Shown piece by piece: positions 41,321 to 50,380 of a stretch of 64,000 nt of DNA (its first letter is position 1; every line of letters starts with the position of its first letter). The notes beneath the pieces are model-generated. The model was not told where the DNA came from, made no database searches, and saw nothing but the letters and a program-made list of their open reading frames with translations. Both the position numbers and the translations under genes were made by a program. Origin of the DNA: Solibacillus daqui (GTDB lineage Bacteria; Bacillota; Bacilli; Bacillales_A; Planococcaceae); the NCBI RefSeq assembly GCF_028747805.1, contig NZ_CP114887.1:3993001-4057000 (forward strand). The letters are read 5' to 3'.

Positions 41321-41359
41321 TAAAAGCGAGCCAAACTTTTAAGTTTGGCCCGCTTTTTT
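41321..41359. terminator. Bidirectional terminator, rluF / cupin
   Basis: Sixteen-base arms (41323-41338 and 41341-41356, one mismatch) with T tracts on both sides, between convergent genes. Confidence 0.85.
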
Positions 41360-41849
41360 AAAGTTGTTCAAATGCCATTTTTTTAATTATCACTTCATGC
41401 TGCGGATAGATTTCCAGTAACTGCTGCTGTGTAAACAGCTCAAAATCTTCAAAATCAAAGCCTGGTGCCACCATACAGCCTACTAAGCCAAATGTATTTT
41501 CCTCCTCAACCGAAGAACCAAAGATTGTCCCCTTCTCGACTAAAATTTGTGGTTGCTCACCGTTCTCAATATTTAATCCTAATTTCTTTGCCTCATACGT
41601 ACCGTCCTCATAAATCATATGGATAGTTAAAGCACTACCACCGTGGTAATACCATACTTCATCCGATTGAAGACGGTGCAAATGTGAAATGTCCTGCGAG
41701 CGTAGTAAAAAGTAAATGCTCGAATAAAGTGGACGCTCTCCATGCGCTAAGATTAGCTTTTCATTATCACGCATCGTTGAACGGTAAAAGCCACCTTCTG
41801 GATGTGGTTCTAGCTGTAGTGCCTCAATCAATTGTTCAATCGTTTGCAT
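41358..41849 (-). CDS. Cupin, DUF985 family
   Basis: The start is ATG (MQTIEQLIEAL, 163 residues) after GGAGC. It has the family hallmark PHPEGGFYRST (17-27), LRSQDISHLHRLQSDEVWYYHGG with cupin-type His residues, and the later GCMVAPGFDFEDFEL. Members bind metal or sugar-like ligands. No enzymatic role is assigned. Confidence 0.85.
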   Translation of the reverse strand: MQTIEQLIEALQLEPHPEGGFYRSTMRDNEKLILAHGERPLYSSIYFLLRSQDISHLHRLQSDEVWYYHGGSALTIHMIYEDGTYEAKKLGLNIENGEQPQILVEKGTIFGSSVEEENTFGLVGCMVAPGFDFEDFELFTQQQLLEIYPQHEVIIKKMAFEQL

Positions 41850-41912
41850 AAAAATCGCTCCATTCAAAAAAGTTCCCTATAAGCTTATAGCTTACAGGAA
41901 ACTTCGTCAAAG

Positions 41913-42620
41913 TTACAGTCCACCCAGATATGCTGCTTTTACTTCTTCACTTTCTTGTAGCTCTTTTGCGGTACCGGAAAGTACGATTTTACCCGTTTCT
42001 AAAACGTACGCGCGGTGTGCTACTGAAAGCGCCATATTGGCATTTTGCTCTACTAGTAAAACGGTTACGCCTTCTTTATTAACCATTTCAATGATGTTAA
42101 AAATATTTTTTACCATTAGTGGAGCAAGACCCATTGATGGCTCATCCAGAATAATTAGTTTTGGTTTTGCCATTAATGCGCGGCCCATTGCTAGCATTTG
42201 CTGCTCACCGCCAGATAATGTACCCGAAAGCTGCTTGCGACGCTCTAGCAATCGTGGAAACAGTTCATAAACATGCTCTAAATCCTTTTTGATACCGTCC
42301 TTATCTTTACGTAAGTACGCACCAAGCTCTAGATTTTCTTCTACGCTCATATTTGAAAATACGCGACGCCCTTCTGGAACATGCGAAATCCCTGCTTTTA
42401 CAATCGATTGTGCAGCCTTACCGTCAATCGCGGTGCCTAAATATTCAATCGAACCACGCTTTGGCTTGAGTAATCCTGAAATCGTCTTAAGAAGCGTACT
42501 TTTTCCAGCACCGTTCGCTCCGATTAGTGTAACAATTTCACCTTCATTTACTTCGAGGGAGAGCCCTTTTAAGGCTTGAATATTGCCATAGTATACATCG
42601 ATGTCATTAATTTTTAGCAT
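41913..42620 (-). CDS. livF: Branched-chain amino acid ABC transporter, ATPase LivF
   Basis: One of two ATPases of a high-affinity Leu/Ile/Val uptake system. The start is ATG (MLKINDIDVY, 235 residues). Walker A is GANGAGKSTLLK, the signature LSGGEQQMLAMGRAL, and Walker B LIILDEPSMGL. AGGAGG is 11-12 bases before the ATG and lies inside the end of livG. Last gene of livKHMGF. Confidence 0.95.
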   Translation of the reverse strand: MLKINDIDVYYGNIQALKGLSLEVNEGEIVTLIGANGAGKSTLLKTISGLLKPKRGSIEYLGTAIDGKAAQSIVKAGISHVPEGRRVFSNMSVEENLELGAYLRKDKDGIKKDLEHVYELFPRLLERRKQLSGTLSGGEQQMLAMGRALMAKPKLIILDEPSMGLAPLMVKNIFNIIEMVNKEGVTVLLVEQNANMALSVAHRAYVLETGKIVLSGTAKELQESEEVKAAYLGGL

Positions 42621-42621
42621 A

Positions 42622-43398
42622 TTATTCTGTAACCTCCTCACCTAAGTATGCTTCAATAACTTTTGGGTTTGAACGAATTTCCCCAGGTGTTCCTTCCGCA
42701 ATTAGTTGCCCATGGTCTAATACGTAAATCCGCTCACAAATTCCCATGACTAAGTGCATATCATGCTCAATTAAAAGAATCGTTAAATCAAATTCCTTAC
42801 GAATAAATGCAATTAACTCCATAAGCTCATGTGTTTCCTGCGGATTCATACCAGCAGCTGGCTCATCTAGTAATAGCAACTTTGGCTTTGCAGCAAGTGC
42901 ACGAGCAATTTCTAAACGACGTTGCATTCCGTATGGTAAGTTTTTCGCTAACTCATCACGGTAGACATCTAAACCAAAAATTTTTAAAAATGCTAGCGAC
43001 TCCTCTTCCATTTTCACCTCACCTTTAAAGTGACTCGGCAAACGGAAAATGCTCGAAATTAAATTGTGCTTTGCTAAGCCATGATTCGCTACCTTTACGT
43101 TGTCTAACACAGATAGTTCTTTAAATAGACGGATATTTTGGAATGTACGGCTAATCCCTTGGCGCGTTACTTTATAAGGATCTAGTCCGCCAATTGATTT
43201 ACCGTCAAATGTAATTGTTCCTTCCGTTGGAGCATAAACACCCGTTAACATATTGAATGTTGTTGTTTTACCAGCACCATTTGGCCCTATTAGTCCGATT
43301 AACTCGCCGCTGTTCATGTGGAGATCTACATTTTGCACAGCCTTTAATCCGCCAAATTGAATGCCTAATTTATCTACTTTAAGAAGTGTACTACTCAT
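42622..43398 (-). CDS. livG: Branched-chain amino acid ABC transporter, ATPase LivG
   Basis: Second ATPase of the Liv importer, 258 residues. Walker A is [12 protein letters not shown], the signature [16 protein letters not shown], and Walker [14 protein letters not shown]. The LivG-specific C-terminal extension ends in IEAYLGEE. It overlaps livM by four bases, so the operon is translationally coupled. Confidence 0.95.
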   Translation of the reverse strand: MSSTLLKVDKLGIQFGGLKAVQNVDLHMNSGELIGLIGPNGAGKTTTFNMLTGVYAPTEGTITFDGKSIGGLDPYKVTRQGISRTFQNIRLFKELSVLDNVKVANHGLAKHNLISSIFRLPSHFKGEVKMEEESLAFLKIFGLDVYRDELAKNLPYGMQRRLEIARALAAKPKLLLLDEPAAGMNPQETHELMELIAFIRKEFDLTILLIEHDMHLVMGICERIYVLDHGQLIAEGTPGEIRSNPKVIEAYLGEEVTE

Positions 43399-44333
43399 AC
43401 ACGAGTACCTCCTTTTTTACCGAACTTGAAAAATTCTGTAATCTCTTTCGTGCCAAGTAATCCCGTTGGACGATACAACATCACTAAAATTAACACTAAA
43501 GAATAAATAATCATACGCGTTTCTGGGAAACCTTGTAAGTATGTTGAAACAATTGTTAATAAAATTGCGGCAATGACAGAACCCGAAAGACTTCCTAAAC
43601 CACCTAATACTACGAAAATCAAAATATCAAATGACTTTAAGAAACCAAATGCAGTTGGCTGAATTAAATAATAGTTATGCGCATAAATGGCACCAGCAAC
43701 CCCTGCAAAGAACGAACCGATCGCAAATGCGACTACTTTGTAATATGTTGTGTTAATACCCATTGCATCGGCTGCAATTTCGTCTTCACGAATCGATATA
43801 CATGCGCGGCCATGGCGTGAATTCGTAAAGTTCGCAATAACTAAAATTGTAATAAATGTCCCAAAAAATGCATATGTCCATGTCGATTGATGTGTTACCG
43901 ATATACCAGCCGCACCTCCAACATAATCCACGTTTAAAAACACAATACGAATAATTTCTGCAAATCCTAATGTCGCAATTGCTAAATAGTCCCCCTTTAA
44001 ACGCAGTGTCGGAATCCCAACTAAAAGCCCCGCGAGTGCCGCAACAACTGCACCAATTAAAATAGCTGTAACAAATGGTAACCCTAGCTTCATTGTACAA
44101 ATGGCGGAAATGTATGCACCTACCGCTAAGAAACCAGCATGACCAATCGAAAACTGCCCAGTAATTCCGATAATAACGTGTAAACTTACCGCAAGCATAA
44201 TGTTAATACACATCGCGATTAACATGTTTTGATAGTAGAACGCAACGAACCCGTTGTTGATTAATAATTGAACAACAACATAAATGACAAGTGCTAGAAC
44301 GGCATAACCCCAAAAGATTTTTGATTTTTTCAT
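43395..44333 (-). CDS. livM: Branched-chain amino acid ABC transporter, permease LivM
   Basis: Membrane subunit with eight to ten hydrophobic segments. The start is ATG (MKKSKIFWGY, 312 residues), five bases after AGGTGA. The family motif GQFSIGHAGFLAVGAYISA is near residue 60, and the ATPase-contact loop GRACISIREDEIAADAMGIN is at about 180-200. It forms the channel with LivH. Confidence 0.94.
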   Translation of the reverse strand: MKKSKIFWGYAVLALVIYVVVQLLINNGFVAFYYQNMLIAMCINIMLAVSLHVIIGITGQFSIGHAGFLAVGAYISAICTMKLGLPFVTAILIGAVVAALAGLLVGIPTLRLKGDYLAIATLGFAEIIRIVFLNVDYVGGAAGISVTHQSTWTYAFFGTFITILVIANFTNSRHGRACISIREDEIAADAMGINTTYYKVVAFAIGSFFAGVAGAIYAHNYYLIQPTAFGFLKSFDILIFVVLGGLGSLSGSVIAAILLTIVSTYLQGFPETRMIIYSLVLILVMLYRPTGLLGTKEITEFFKFGKKGGTRV

Positions 44334-44342
44334 GCTGCTCAC

Positions 44343-45218
44343 CTACACTTTCTCGCGCGTATTTTTTCCGAAAATACCCGCTGGACGAATAATTAATATT
44401 AAAATTAAAATGACAAATGCTGCTGCGTCGCGCCATAACGAATAACCAAGCGCCGAAACGATTGTTTCTACGACACCTAATAATAAACCACCAACCATCG
44501 CACCTGGAATAATTCCAATACCACCTAATACGGCTGCGATGAACGCTTTAATCCCAGGAAGCATCCCCATTAATGGATCGATACGTGTGTAGTAAATACC
44601 AAAGATAACCCCTGCTGCACCAGCTAAAGCAGAACCGATCGCAAATGTTGCAGAAATTGTGTTGTCTACATTAATCCCCATTAATTTTGCTGCATCCGCA
44701 TCATGAGATACTGCACGCATCGCTTTCCCGATTTTTGTTTTGTGCACAATGAATTGTAATAAAATCATTAAAAAGATTGATATTGATAAAATAAAAATCG
44801 AAAGTGTACTAATTTGTACGCCGAAAATTTCAAAATTCGTTTTTGAAAATACATTTGGATAAGCTTCTGGTGAGGCACCACGGAAGAAAATCACCGTATA
44901 CTCAATTAATAATGACACACCGATTGCTGTAATAAGTGCTGCGATACGTGTAGCATTACGCAGTCGCTTATAGGCAATACGCTCAATAATAACCCCAATT
45001 ACTGCACAAAGAATCATCGCTAAAACAAGCGCTAAGAAGACATTCATTTCCCAACGTGCAATGGCATAAAAGCCAATGAATGCACCAAGCATGAATACGT
45101 CACCATGGGCAAAGTTAATTAATTTTATAATTCCGTATACCATCGTGTACCCTAATGCAATTAGCGCGTAGATACTACCTATCGAAATTCCATTTACTAG
45201 CTGTTGGATCCATTCCAT
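44343..45218 (-). CDS. livH: Branched-chain amino acid ABC transporter, permease LivH
   Basis: Partner permease of LivM. The start is ATG (MEWIQQLVNG, 291 residues) after GGAGTG. The hallmark ALIALGYTMVYGIIKLINFAHGD is at about 18-40. The cytoplasmic coupling loop GKAMRAVSHDADAAKLMGIN is near 164-183. A terminator separates it from livK upstream, so membrane genes are probably made at lower level. Confidence 0.94.
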   Translation of the reverse strand: MEWIQQLVNGISIGSIYALIALGYTMVYGIIKLINFAHGDVFMLGAFIGFYAIARWEMNVFLALVLAMILCAVIGVIIERIAYKRLRNATRIAALITAIGVSLLIEYTVIFFRGASPEAYPNVFSKTNFEIFGVQISTLSIFILSISIFLMILLQFIVHKTKIGKAMRAVSHDADAAKLMGINVDNTISATFAIGSALAGAAGVIFGIYYTRIDPLMGMLPGIKAFIAAVLGGIGIIPGAMVGGLLLGVVETIVSALGYSLWRDAAAFVILILILIIRPAGIFGKNTREKV

Positions 45219-45257
45219 ACACTTCACTCCTTTTTTTAGTTATTGAAGTATGTCCAC

Positions 45258-45289
45258 ATAAAAAAGGGAGGCTAGTTCCGCCCCCCTTA
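45258..45289 (-). terminator. Partial terminator between livK and livH
   Basis: AAGGGGGGC (45280-45288) and GCCTCCCTT (45264-45272) arms with one mismatch are followed by TTTTTTAT on the minus strand. Its placement lets the binding protein be overproduced relative to the permease genes. Confidence 0.75.
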
Positions 45290-45300
45290 CTTGTAAAAAA

Positions 45301-46518
45301 TTAAGGATTTACTTTAGAGTTGAACTGTTGCTTACCGTCTACGAATTCTAGAACTGTTGCTGATTTTACTGGGTTGTGGTTTTCGTCAACTGTGAATGTA
45401 CCTGTAATTAGACTTAAATCTTTTGTTGCAGCTAATTGTTTTTGAATTGCTTCACCTGTAATATCACCATCAACACGTTTGATTGCATCTACGATAAAGT
45501 AAACTGAATCATAACCTAAAGCGTGGAAGGCATTTGGCGCTTGATTGTATTTATCTTTAAACGCTGCAACGAAATCTTGAATTTTTGTATCTGGATCTTC
45601 AGATGAATAGTGGTTTGTGATGAATGTGTTGTTTAACGCATCGCCACCTGCTAAATCCACTAATGTTGGTGAATCCCAACCGTCAGCACCCATTAATGGC
45701 ACTGTAATACCTAATTCACGAGCTTGCTTAACGATCAGGCCAACCTCCTCATAATAACCAGGGATGAAGATGAAGTCTGGGTTTTTACCTTTAATGTTTG
45801 TTAATGTTGATTTGAAGTCTACATCTTTTGCAACGTATGCTTCTTCAGCAACAACTGTACCGCCGTTCGCTTCGATTGTTTCTTTGAACGAAGCTGCCAA
45901 CCCTTTTGCATAGTCAGATGCATTATCCGCGAAGATAGCTACATTTTTCGCTTGTAGCTCATTTGATGCGAAGTTTGCCGCTACTGTCCCCTGGAATGGG
46001 TCGATGAAGCAAGTACGGAATGCATACTCATTTACAGAACCGTCTTCATTTACTGTTACATTTGGTGCTGTACCAGAAGCTGTCACGATTGGCACCTTAT
46101 GTTGATTTGCAATTTGTACAGTCGCCACTGAGTTACCAGAAGTTGCTGGTGCTAACATTGCAACTACTTTTTCTTGCTCTGCTAAACGAATTGCTGCAGA
46201 AGTTGCTTCCGCTGTTTCTGATTTATTGTCAACTGGGATATATTCAATTTTCTTACCATCAATGCCGCCAGCAGCATTAATCTCTTCAATTGCTAATTTA
46301 GCACCATCGTTAATAGATGAACCATAAGATGCTACAGCGCCTGATAATTCTAAGTTCGCACCGATTTTAATTACATCACCTGATGCTGAATTACCACTAC
46401 CACCCGATGAAGTTGAACTAGAGTCGTCTGTACCGCATCCCGCTAAAGCCCCAGTTAACATTGCTGTTGCAATAAATAAAGAACCATATTTTTTCATTTT
46501 GTTGTGCTTTGTCATCAT
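45301..46518 (-). CDS. livK: Branched-chain amino acid-binding lipoprotein LivK
   Basis: Extracellular substrate-binding lipoprotein of the Liv importer, 405 residues. The signal peptide (1-27) ends in the lipobox LAGC; Cys28 would be lipidated. A Ser/Gly linker follows, then a type I periplasmic-binding fold with IKIGANLELSGAVASYGSSI, ASGTAPNVTV and MGADGWDSP. The start has two consecutive ATGs after GGGGG. A promoter and candidate CodY box lie upstream. Confidence 0.95.
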   Translation of the reverse strand: MMTKHNKMKKYGSLFIATAMLTGALAGCGTDDSSSTSSGGSGNSASGDVIKIGANLELSGAVASYGSSINDGAKLAIEEINAAGGIDGKKIEYIPVDNKSETAEATSAAIRLAEQEKVVAMLAPATSGNSVATVQIANQHKVPIVTASGTAPNVTVNEDGSVNEYAFRTCFIDPFQGTVAANFASNELQAKNVAIFADNASDYAKGLAASFKETIEANGGTVVAEEAYVAKDVDFKSTLTNIKGKNPDFIFIPGYYEEVGLIVKQARELGITVPLMGADGWDSPTLVDLAGGDALNNTFITNHYSSEDPDTKIQDFVAAFKDKYNQAPNAFHALGYDSVYFIVDAIKRVDGDITGEAIQKQLAATKDLSLITGTFTVDENHNPVKSATVLEFVDGKQQFNSKVNP

Positions 46519-46560
46519 TGCATCCCCCTACTAACGCTTAATTGTTTGATATTTCTGATA

Positions 46561-46615
46561 ATTATAATCAATTTAACTCATTATCACAATCTATTTTTAT
46601 AATTTTCTGAATAAA
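46561..46615 (-). promoter_or_regulatory. livK promoter with candidate CodY box
   Basis: TTGTGA (46584-46589) and TATAAT (46561-46566) are 17 bases apart on the minus strand. Just upstream, AATTTTCTGAATAAA (46601-46615, plus strand) agrees with the CodY motif AATTTTCWGAAAATT at 12 of 15 positions. CodY senses branched-chain amino acids, so control of this transporter by it would be logical. Confidence 0.6.
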
Positions 46616-46774
46616 AAGTTTCATTGAAATAAATTGTAGCAATCCAACTTCTGTATTGTAATAGAAACATAATATTTAGTCTAGTGTGATTTTTCAGTTA
46701 ATTATGTAAATTTAGATTTTACTGAACTTAAAATCAAATACTTATTAATATTATGTAGAAATTTAACCCAATAT

Positions 46775-47377
46775 TTATGGTTGCAGACGAAAAATTATAA
46801 TGCGTTCATTTTCATTTTTTTCATTGCGTAATTTTATATTCAAGTAATAATCTAGCCCTAAATCTTGGTGCAAATAGTGCAAGTAATCGGGAGATGGATA
46901 ATACAAAACAATGTCGATTGTACGGGTGTATTGCTCATAGGATTTTAAAATTTTGCTCATGAACTCACGAAATACGTGAATTGAAAAGGGGTTGAAGAAG
47001 AAAAAGACTTGATCTTTCCCCTGAATTTGATAAGTTTCTGCTACCATGTTATAAAACTGCAACGATGAACGCTTTTTCCCTGCCTTTTTCAAATATTGAG
47101 CTGCATTATGTTCAGCTTCTATAAAAAATTTTGGATCCATTTCAATACCGATGGCTGGAATATCAAAACGGTGATGTACATAAATAGGGACACGTCCTTT
47201 GCCACAGCCAATATCTAAAAAATTGGCTCCCGGAGGTAACGCATATACTTCAAACAATTGCTCTAACCCACTATACGGTGTCGGTTCATAGCGATGATAT
47301 TTTGCTAATTTCGGAAATCCATATTGGAATCCTGTTGTTTCGATATTTAAAAATTTATCAAATTGTTGTTCATTCAT
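46775..47377 (-). CDS. SAM-dependent methyltransferase, class I
   Basis: The 200 residues have motif I FLDIGCGKGRVPIY at about 53-66 and an acidic end of strand 2 (GIEMDPKF). QVFFFFNPFS stands at the catalytic position. Targets of this family, common in Bacilli, are unknown. The ribosome site is GAGGAG. It is preceded by the ogt terminator, so it has its own start or relies on readthrough. Confidence 0.8.
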   Translation of the reverse strand: MNEQQFDKFLNIETTGFQYGFPKLAKYHRYEPTPYSGLEQLFEVYALPPGANFLDIGCGKGRVPIYVHHRFDIPAIGIEMDPKFFIEAEHNAAQYLKKAGKKRSSLQFYNMVAETYQIQGKDQVFFFFNPFSIHVFREFMSKILKSYEQYTRTIDIVLYYPSPDYLHYLHQDLGLDYYLNIKLRNEKNENERIIIFRLQP

Positions 47378-47390
47378 TAAAAAAACTCCT

Positions 47391-47430
47391 CAAAAAAACA
47401 GTCCTGTAAACAAGGGTTTACAGAACAGTT
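47391..47430 (-). terminator. Terminator after ogt
   Basis: Fifteen-base arms (47397-47411 and 47416-47430, one mismatch) are followed by TTTTTTT on the minus strand. Confidence 0.85.
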
Positions 47431-47522
47431 TTCAATTTACTATATTATTTCTGGTGAAAAGTTGGCTCATACATCATTATTTTGAAAATAATCGATTTTC
47501 CTTCTTGTGAAGTTTTTATGGT

Positions 47523-47993
47523 TTAAAAATCCTTTTTCTCATGCTCAAGTAACCACTCTTTTCGCCAAATACCACCTGCATAGCCTGTCAGTTTACCACT
47601 TGCCCCTATAACACGATGGCACGGTACGATAATACTAATTAAATTTTTACTATTGGTCATCCCTACTGCTCGCACTGCTTTTTCATTACCAATTTGTTGG
47701 GCAATTTCTTTATAAGAAGCCGTTTTTCCAAAGGGTACGGTCGTCAAAGCCTGCCAAACACTTGTTTGGAATTCTGTTCCGTCAAAATGGTATGCGACCG
47801 TGAAATCCTTTCGTTTGCCATTGAAATATTCATCTAGCTCCCGATAACAAGTATTTATAATTTCAGGCATTTGTTCCACTTGTTTATGTTCTACATGCTC
47901 TCGTTCTGGAAATAAAATCGAAGTTATATGTTTTTCTGTACTTGTTATCTCAATAATTCCAATTGGTGAATCATAATCTACTTTATATAGCAT
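47523..47993 (-). CDS. ogt: Methylated-DNA-protein cysteine methyltransferase
   Basis: Suicide repair protein that removes O6-methylguanine damage. The 156 residues have an N-terminal RNase-H-like domain. The DNA-binding helix includes TSVWQALTTVPFGKTASYKEIA, the Asn-containing hinge ends at NSKN, and the acceptor Cys is in the PCHRVIG motif. It lacks an Ada regulatory domain. Confidence 0.95.
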   Translation of the reverse strand: MLYKVDYDSPIGIIEITSTEKHITSILFPEREHVEHKQVEQMPEIINTCYRELDEYFNGKRKDFTVAYHFDGTEFQTSVWQALTTVPFGKTASYKEIAQQIGNEKAVRAVGMTNSKNLISIIVPCHRVIGASGKLTGYAGGIWRKEWLLEHEKKDF

Positions 47994-48051
47994 AAAATAT
48001 CCTCCTGCTATGAATTATATTTCCTTCTACTATAGATTCATTTATTCCAAT

Positions 48052-48073
48052 CAATTACGCTGAGGCATAATTT
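48052..48073. repeat. Intergenic palindromic repeat, copy F
   Basis: The core is CAATTACGCT, GA, GGCATAATTT, an eroded version of the family palindrome, in the mqo-ogt spacer. No flanking poly-T hairpin is recognisable. Confidence 0.6.
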
Positions 48074-48101
48074 GTGCTTTGACACCCGCTGAAAAAAGGT
48101 T

Positions 48102-48142
48102 AAAAAAGAACCTTTAATCTCTGAATAAATTAAAGGTTCTTT
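48102..48142 (-). terminator. Terminator after mqo
   Basis: Perfect 14-base arms (48105-48118 and 48129-48142) are followed by TTTTTTAACC on the minus strand. Confidence 0.88.
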
Positions 48143-48147
48143 AATCA

Positions 48148-49629
48148 TTATTTATTTAAGCCTAACGCTTCAGAAGTTGTTTCTTTTACTTCTTGTAGAA
48201 GTGCTGTATTTTCAACTAAGTTTTGACCGTAAGCTGGAATCATTTCTTTAATTTTTGCTTCCCAAGTTTTCATTTCTTGTGGGAAACATTGTTTAATTAC
48301 TTTTAACATAACCGATACAGCTGTAGAAGCACCTGGAGATGCACCAAGTAATGCTGCGATTGACCCGTCTTGAGAGTTAATTACTTCTGTACCGAATTGT
48401 AATGTACCTTTACCAGCGTCTGTGTCTTTTATTACTTGTACACGTTGACCTGCTACAATAATCTCCCAATCTTCGCTCTTCGCTGCTGGTACGAATTGGC
48501 GCAATTCTTCAATACGTTTTTCTTTAGATGCTACAACTTCTTTTACTAAATAAGTTGTTAAGTCCATGTTTTTCGCACCACAAGCAAGTAATGTTACTAA
48601 GTTGTGTGGTTTGATAGATGCGAATAAATCCATGTATGAACCTGTTTTTAAGAACTTCGGAGAGAAGCCTGCGAATGGTCCGAATAATAATGATTTTTTG
48701 CCATCAATGTAACGTGTATCTAGGTGAGGTACTGACATTGGTGGAGCACCAACTGCCGCTTTACCATATACTTTTGCATGGTGTTGGTTAATTACTTCTT
48801 CATTGTTACAAACTAAGAATACACCTGAAATTGGGAAACCACCGATGTGTTTCGACTCAGGGATACCTGATTTTTGTAGTAACTCAAGGCTACCACCACC
48901 AGCACCTAAGAATACAAACTTTGCAGTGTGGTATTCAACTTTACCGCTGTTTTTATCATGAACTTTAACTTCCCATAAGCCGTCTTTTGTACGCTTAACA
49001 TCAAGAACGCTGTGGTTGTAGTTAACACCTACGTCTTGTTTTTGTAAGTTGGCAATTAATGTACGAGTTAACGAACCGAAGTTTACGTCTGTACCAGAAT
49101 CAATTTTTGTAGCTGCGATTGGCTCGTTTGATTTACGGTCATTCATAATTAACGGAATCCATTGTTTTAGTGTTTCTGGATCGTCAGAGTATTCCATACC
49201 TTCGAACAATGGGTTAGCAGTCATTGCTGCATGTCGCTTCTTAAGATACTCTACATTGTTTGCACCTTGTACCATACTCATATGTGGTAGAGGCATAATG
49301 AAATCTTCAGGCTTTTCGATTTGACCTGTTTTTACAAGGTGAGACCAGAACTGTAAAGAATCTTGGAATTGCGTATTTACATTGATTGCTTTAGTAATAT
49401 CGATTGTTCCATCTTTTTTCTCACTTGTATAGTTTAATTCACATAAAGCAGCATGCCCTGTTCCAGCATTGTTTAATTCGTGAGAACTTTCCTCACCTGC
49501 TTTTGCTAACTGTTCGAACACTGTAATTTTCCACTCTGGTGCTAACTCTTTAAGCATTGTACCTAAAGTAGCACTCATAATTCCGGCACCAATTAAGATA
49601 ACGTCTGATTTGATATGCTTGTTACTCAT
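48148..49629 (-). CDS. mqo: Malate:quinone oxidoreductase
   Basis: Membrane-associated FAD enzyme oxidising malate to oxaloacetate with electrons to menaquinone. The 493 residues have the FAD-binding [18 protein letters not shown] (9-26). The family-specific [37 protein letters not shown] and [11 protein letters not shown] near the C-terminus are present. A near-consensus CcpA site lies about 40-55 bases upstream of the ATG. Confidence 0.96.
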   Translation of the reverse strand: MSNKHIKSDVILIGAGIMSATLGTMLKELAPEWKITVFEQLAKAGEESSHELNNAGTGHAALCELNYTSEKKDGTIDITKAINVNTQFQDSLQFWSHLVKTGQIEKPEDFIMPLPHMSMVQGANNVEYLKKRHAAMTANPLFEGMEYSDDPETLKQWIPLIMNDRKSNEPIAATKIDSGTDVNFGSLTRTLIANLQKQDVGVNYNHSVLDVKRTKDGLWEVKVHDKNSGKVEYHTAKFVFLGAGGGSLELLQKSGIPESKHIGGFPISGVFLVCNNEEVINQHHAKVYGKAAVGAPPMSVPHLDTRYIDGKKSLLFGPFAGFSPKFLKTGSYMDLFASIKPHNLVTLLACGAKNMDLTTYLVKEVVASKEKRIEELRQFVPAAKSEDWEIIVAGQRVQVIKDTDAGKGTLQFGTEVINSQDGSIAALLGASPGASTAVSVMLKVIKQCFPQEMKTWEAKIKEMIPAYGQNLVENTALLQEVKETTSEALGLNK

Positions 49630-50380
49630 TTTTACCTTCCCTTATATATATATTAAGATTTTTAGAATTTTGAAAGCGCTACCGTAAATTATCGACAACA
49701 TAATATTGGCAGAGACCTACTTATTCTATATCAATTATTACCTTATTGTAGTGTAACACAATTGCTAAAAGATTAAAATATATACAGAATGCTTAGCTGT
49801 AAGGTATTGAAAAGCACATCATTTACGAGAAATCTACCAACAATTGTGAGCATTTTTTGTCTTGTAAGAGTTCAATTGTTTTTATTTTCTGTATTTTCTC
49901 GCTGGGTATTGTCATTTTTTGTACCATCTATAATAGGAACGTAACCTTGTTATTGAACTGGCTTACCTGTATATTTTTCAAAGCCTTTATATGCATTGTT
50001 TTTATGTCAACGCTTTACAAGCCATGCAAATAGTTTGCGCTGTAATCAAAATGGTATACCGACAACTAATGTATTTTGCATTGATAAGATGAGAGCCGTA
50101 TGCGCATATTTTTAGGATTGCCTTTTGATCCTTCGGCTATTTCTAAAAATGTAATTTGTTCTCCTGTAATTTGGTGTTTTACGGTACGATTAATATATTT
50201 AGTTTGCCCTCGTATATTACTTTTTGCCAATCGTAACATATTATTGAGGTATTCTTGATATATATAATAGAAGTTATTTTATATAATAAGGGAATTAGAA
50301 CAATCATTGTGACAAATGTAAATAGTTTTAAATGAACATTAATACTAGTATTAATAATAAGTAAGATAAGGGGGATTTTT
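49630..50380. other. Long spacer mqo / degV with cre site and gene remnants
   Basis: Near mqo, TTGAAAGCGCTACCG (49670-49684) matches the CcpA consensus at 14 of 15 positions. The middle (about 49,860-50,262) holds decayed coding sequence, described separately. The right end is A+T rich, with the degV ribosome site AAGGGGG. Confidence 0.6.
49858..50262 (-). pseudogene. Frameshifted remnant of an unidentified gene
   Basis: On the minus strand, protein-like segments continue across frameshifts and stops. First comes MLRLAKSNIRGQTKYINR..., with TGEQITFLEIAEGSKGNPKN. In a second frame follows MQNTLVVGIPF, then NAYKGFEKYTGKPV, and after a stop GYVPIIDGTKNDNTQ with an Asn/Lys/Glu-rich end. The order and spacing suggest one decayed gene, perhaps membrane or surface related. 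I do not recognise the family. Confidence 0.45.
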
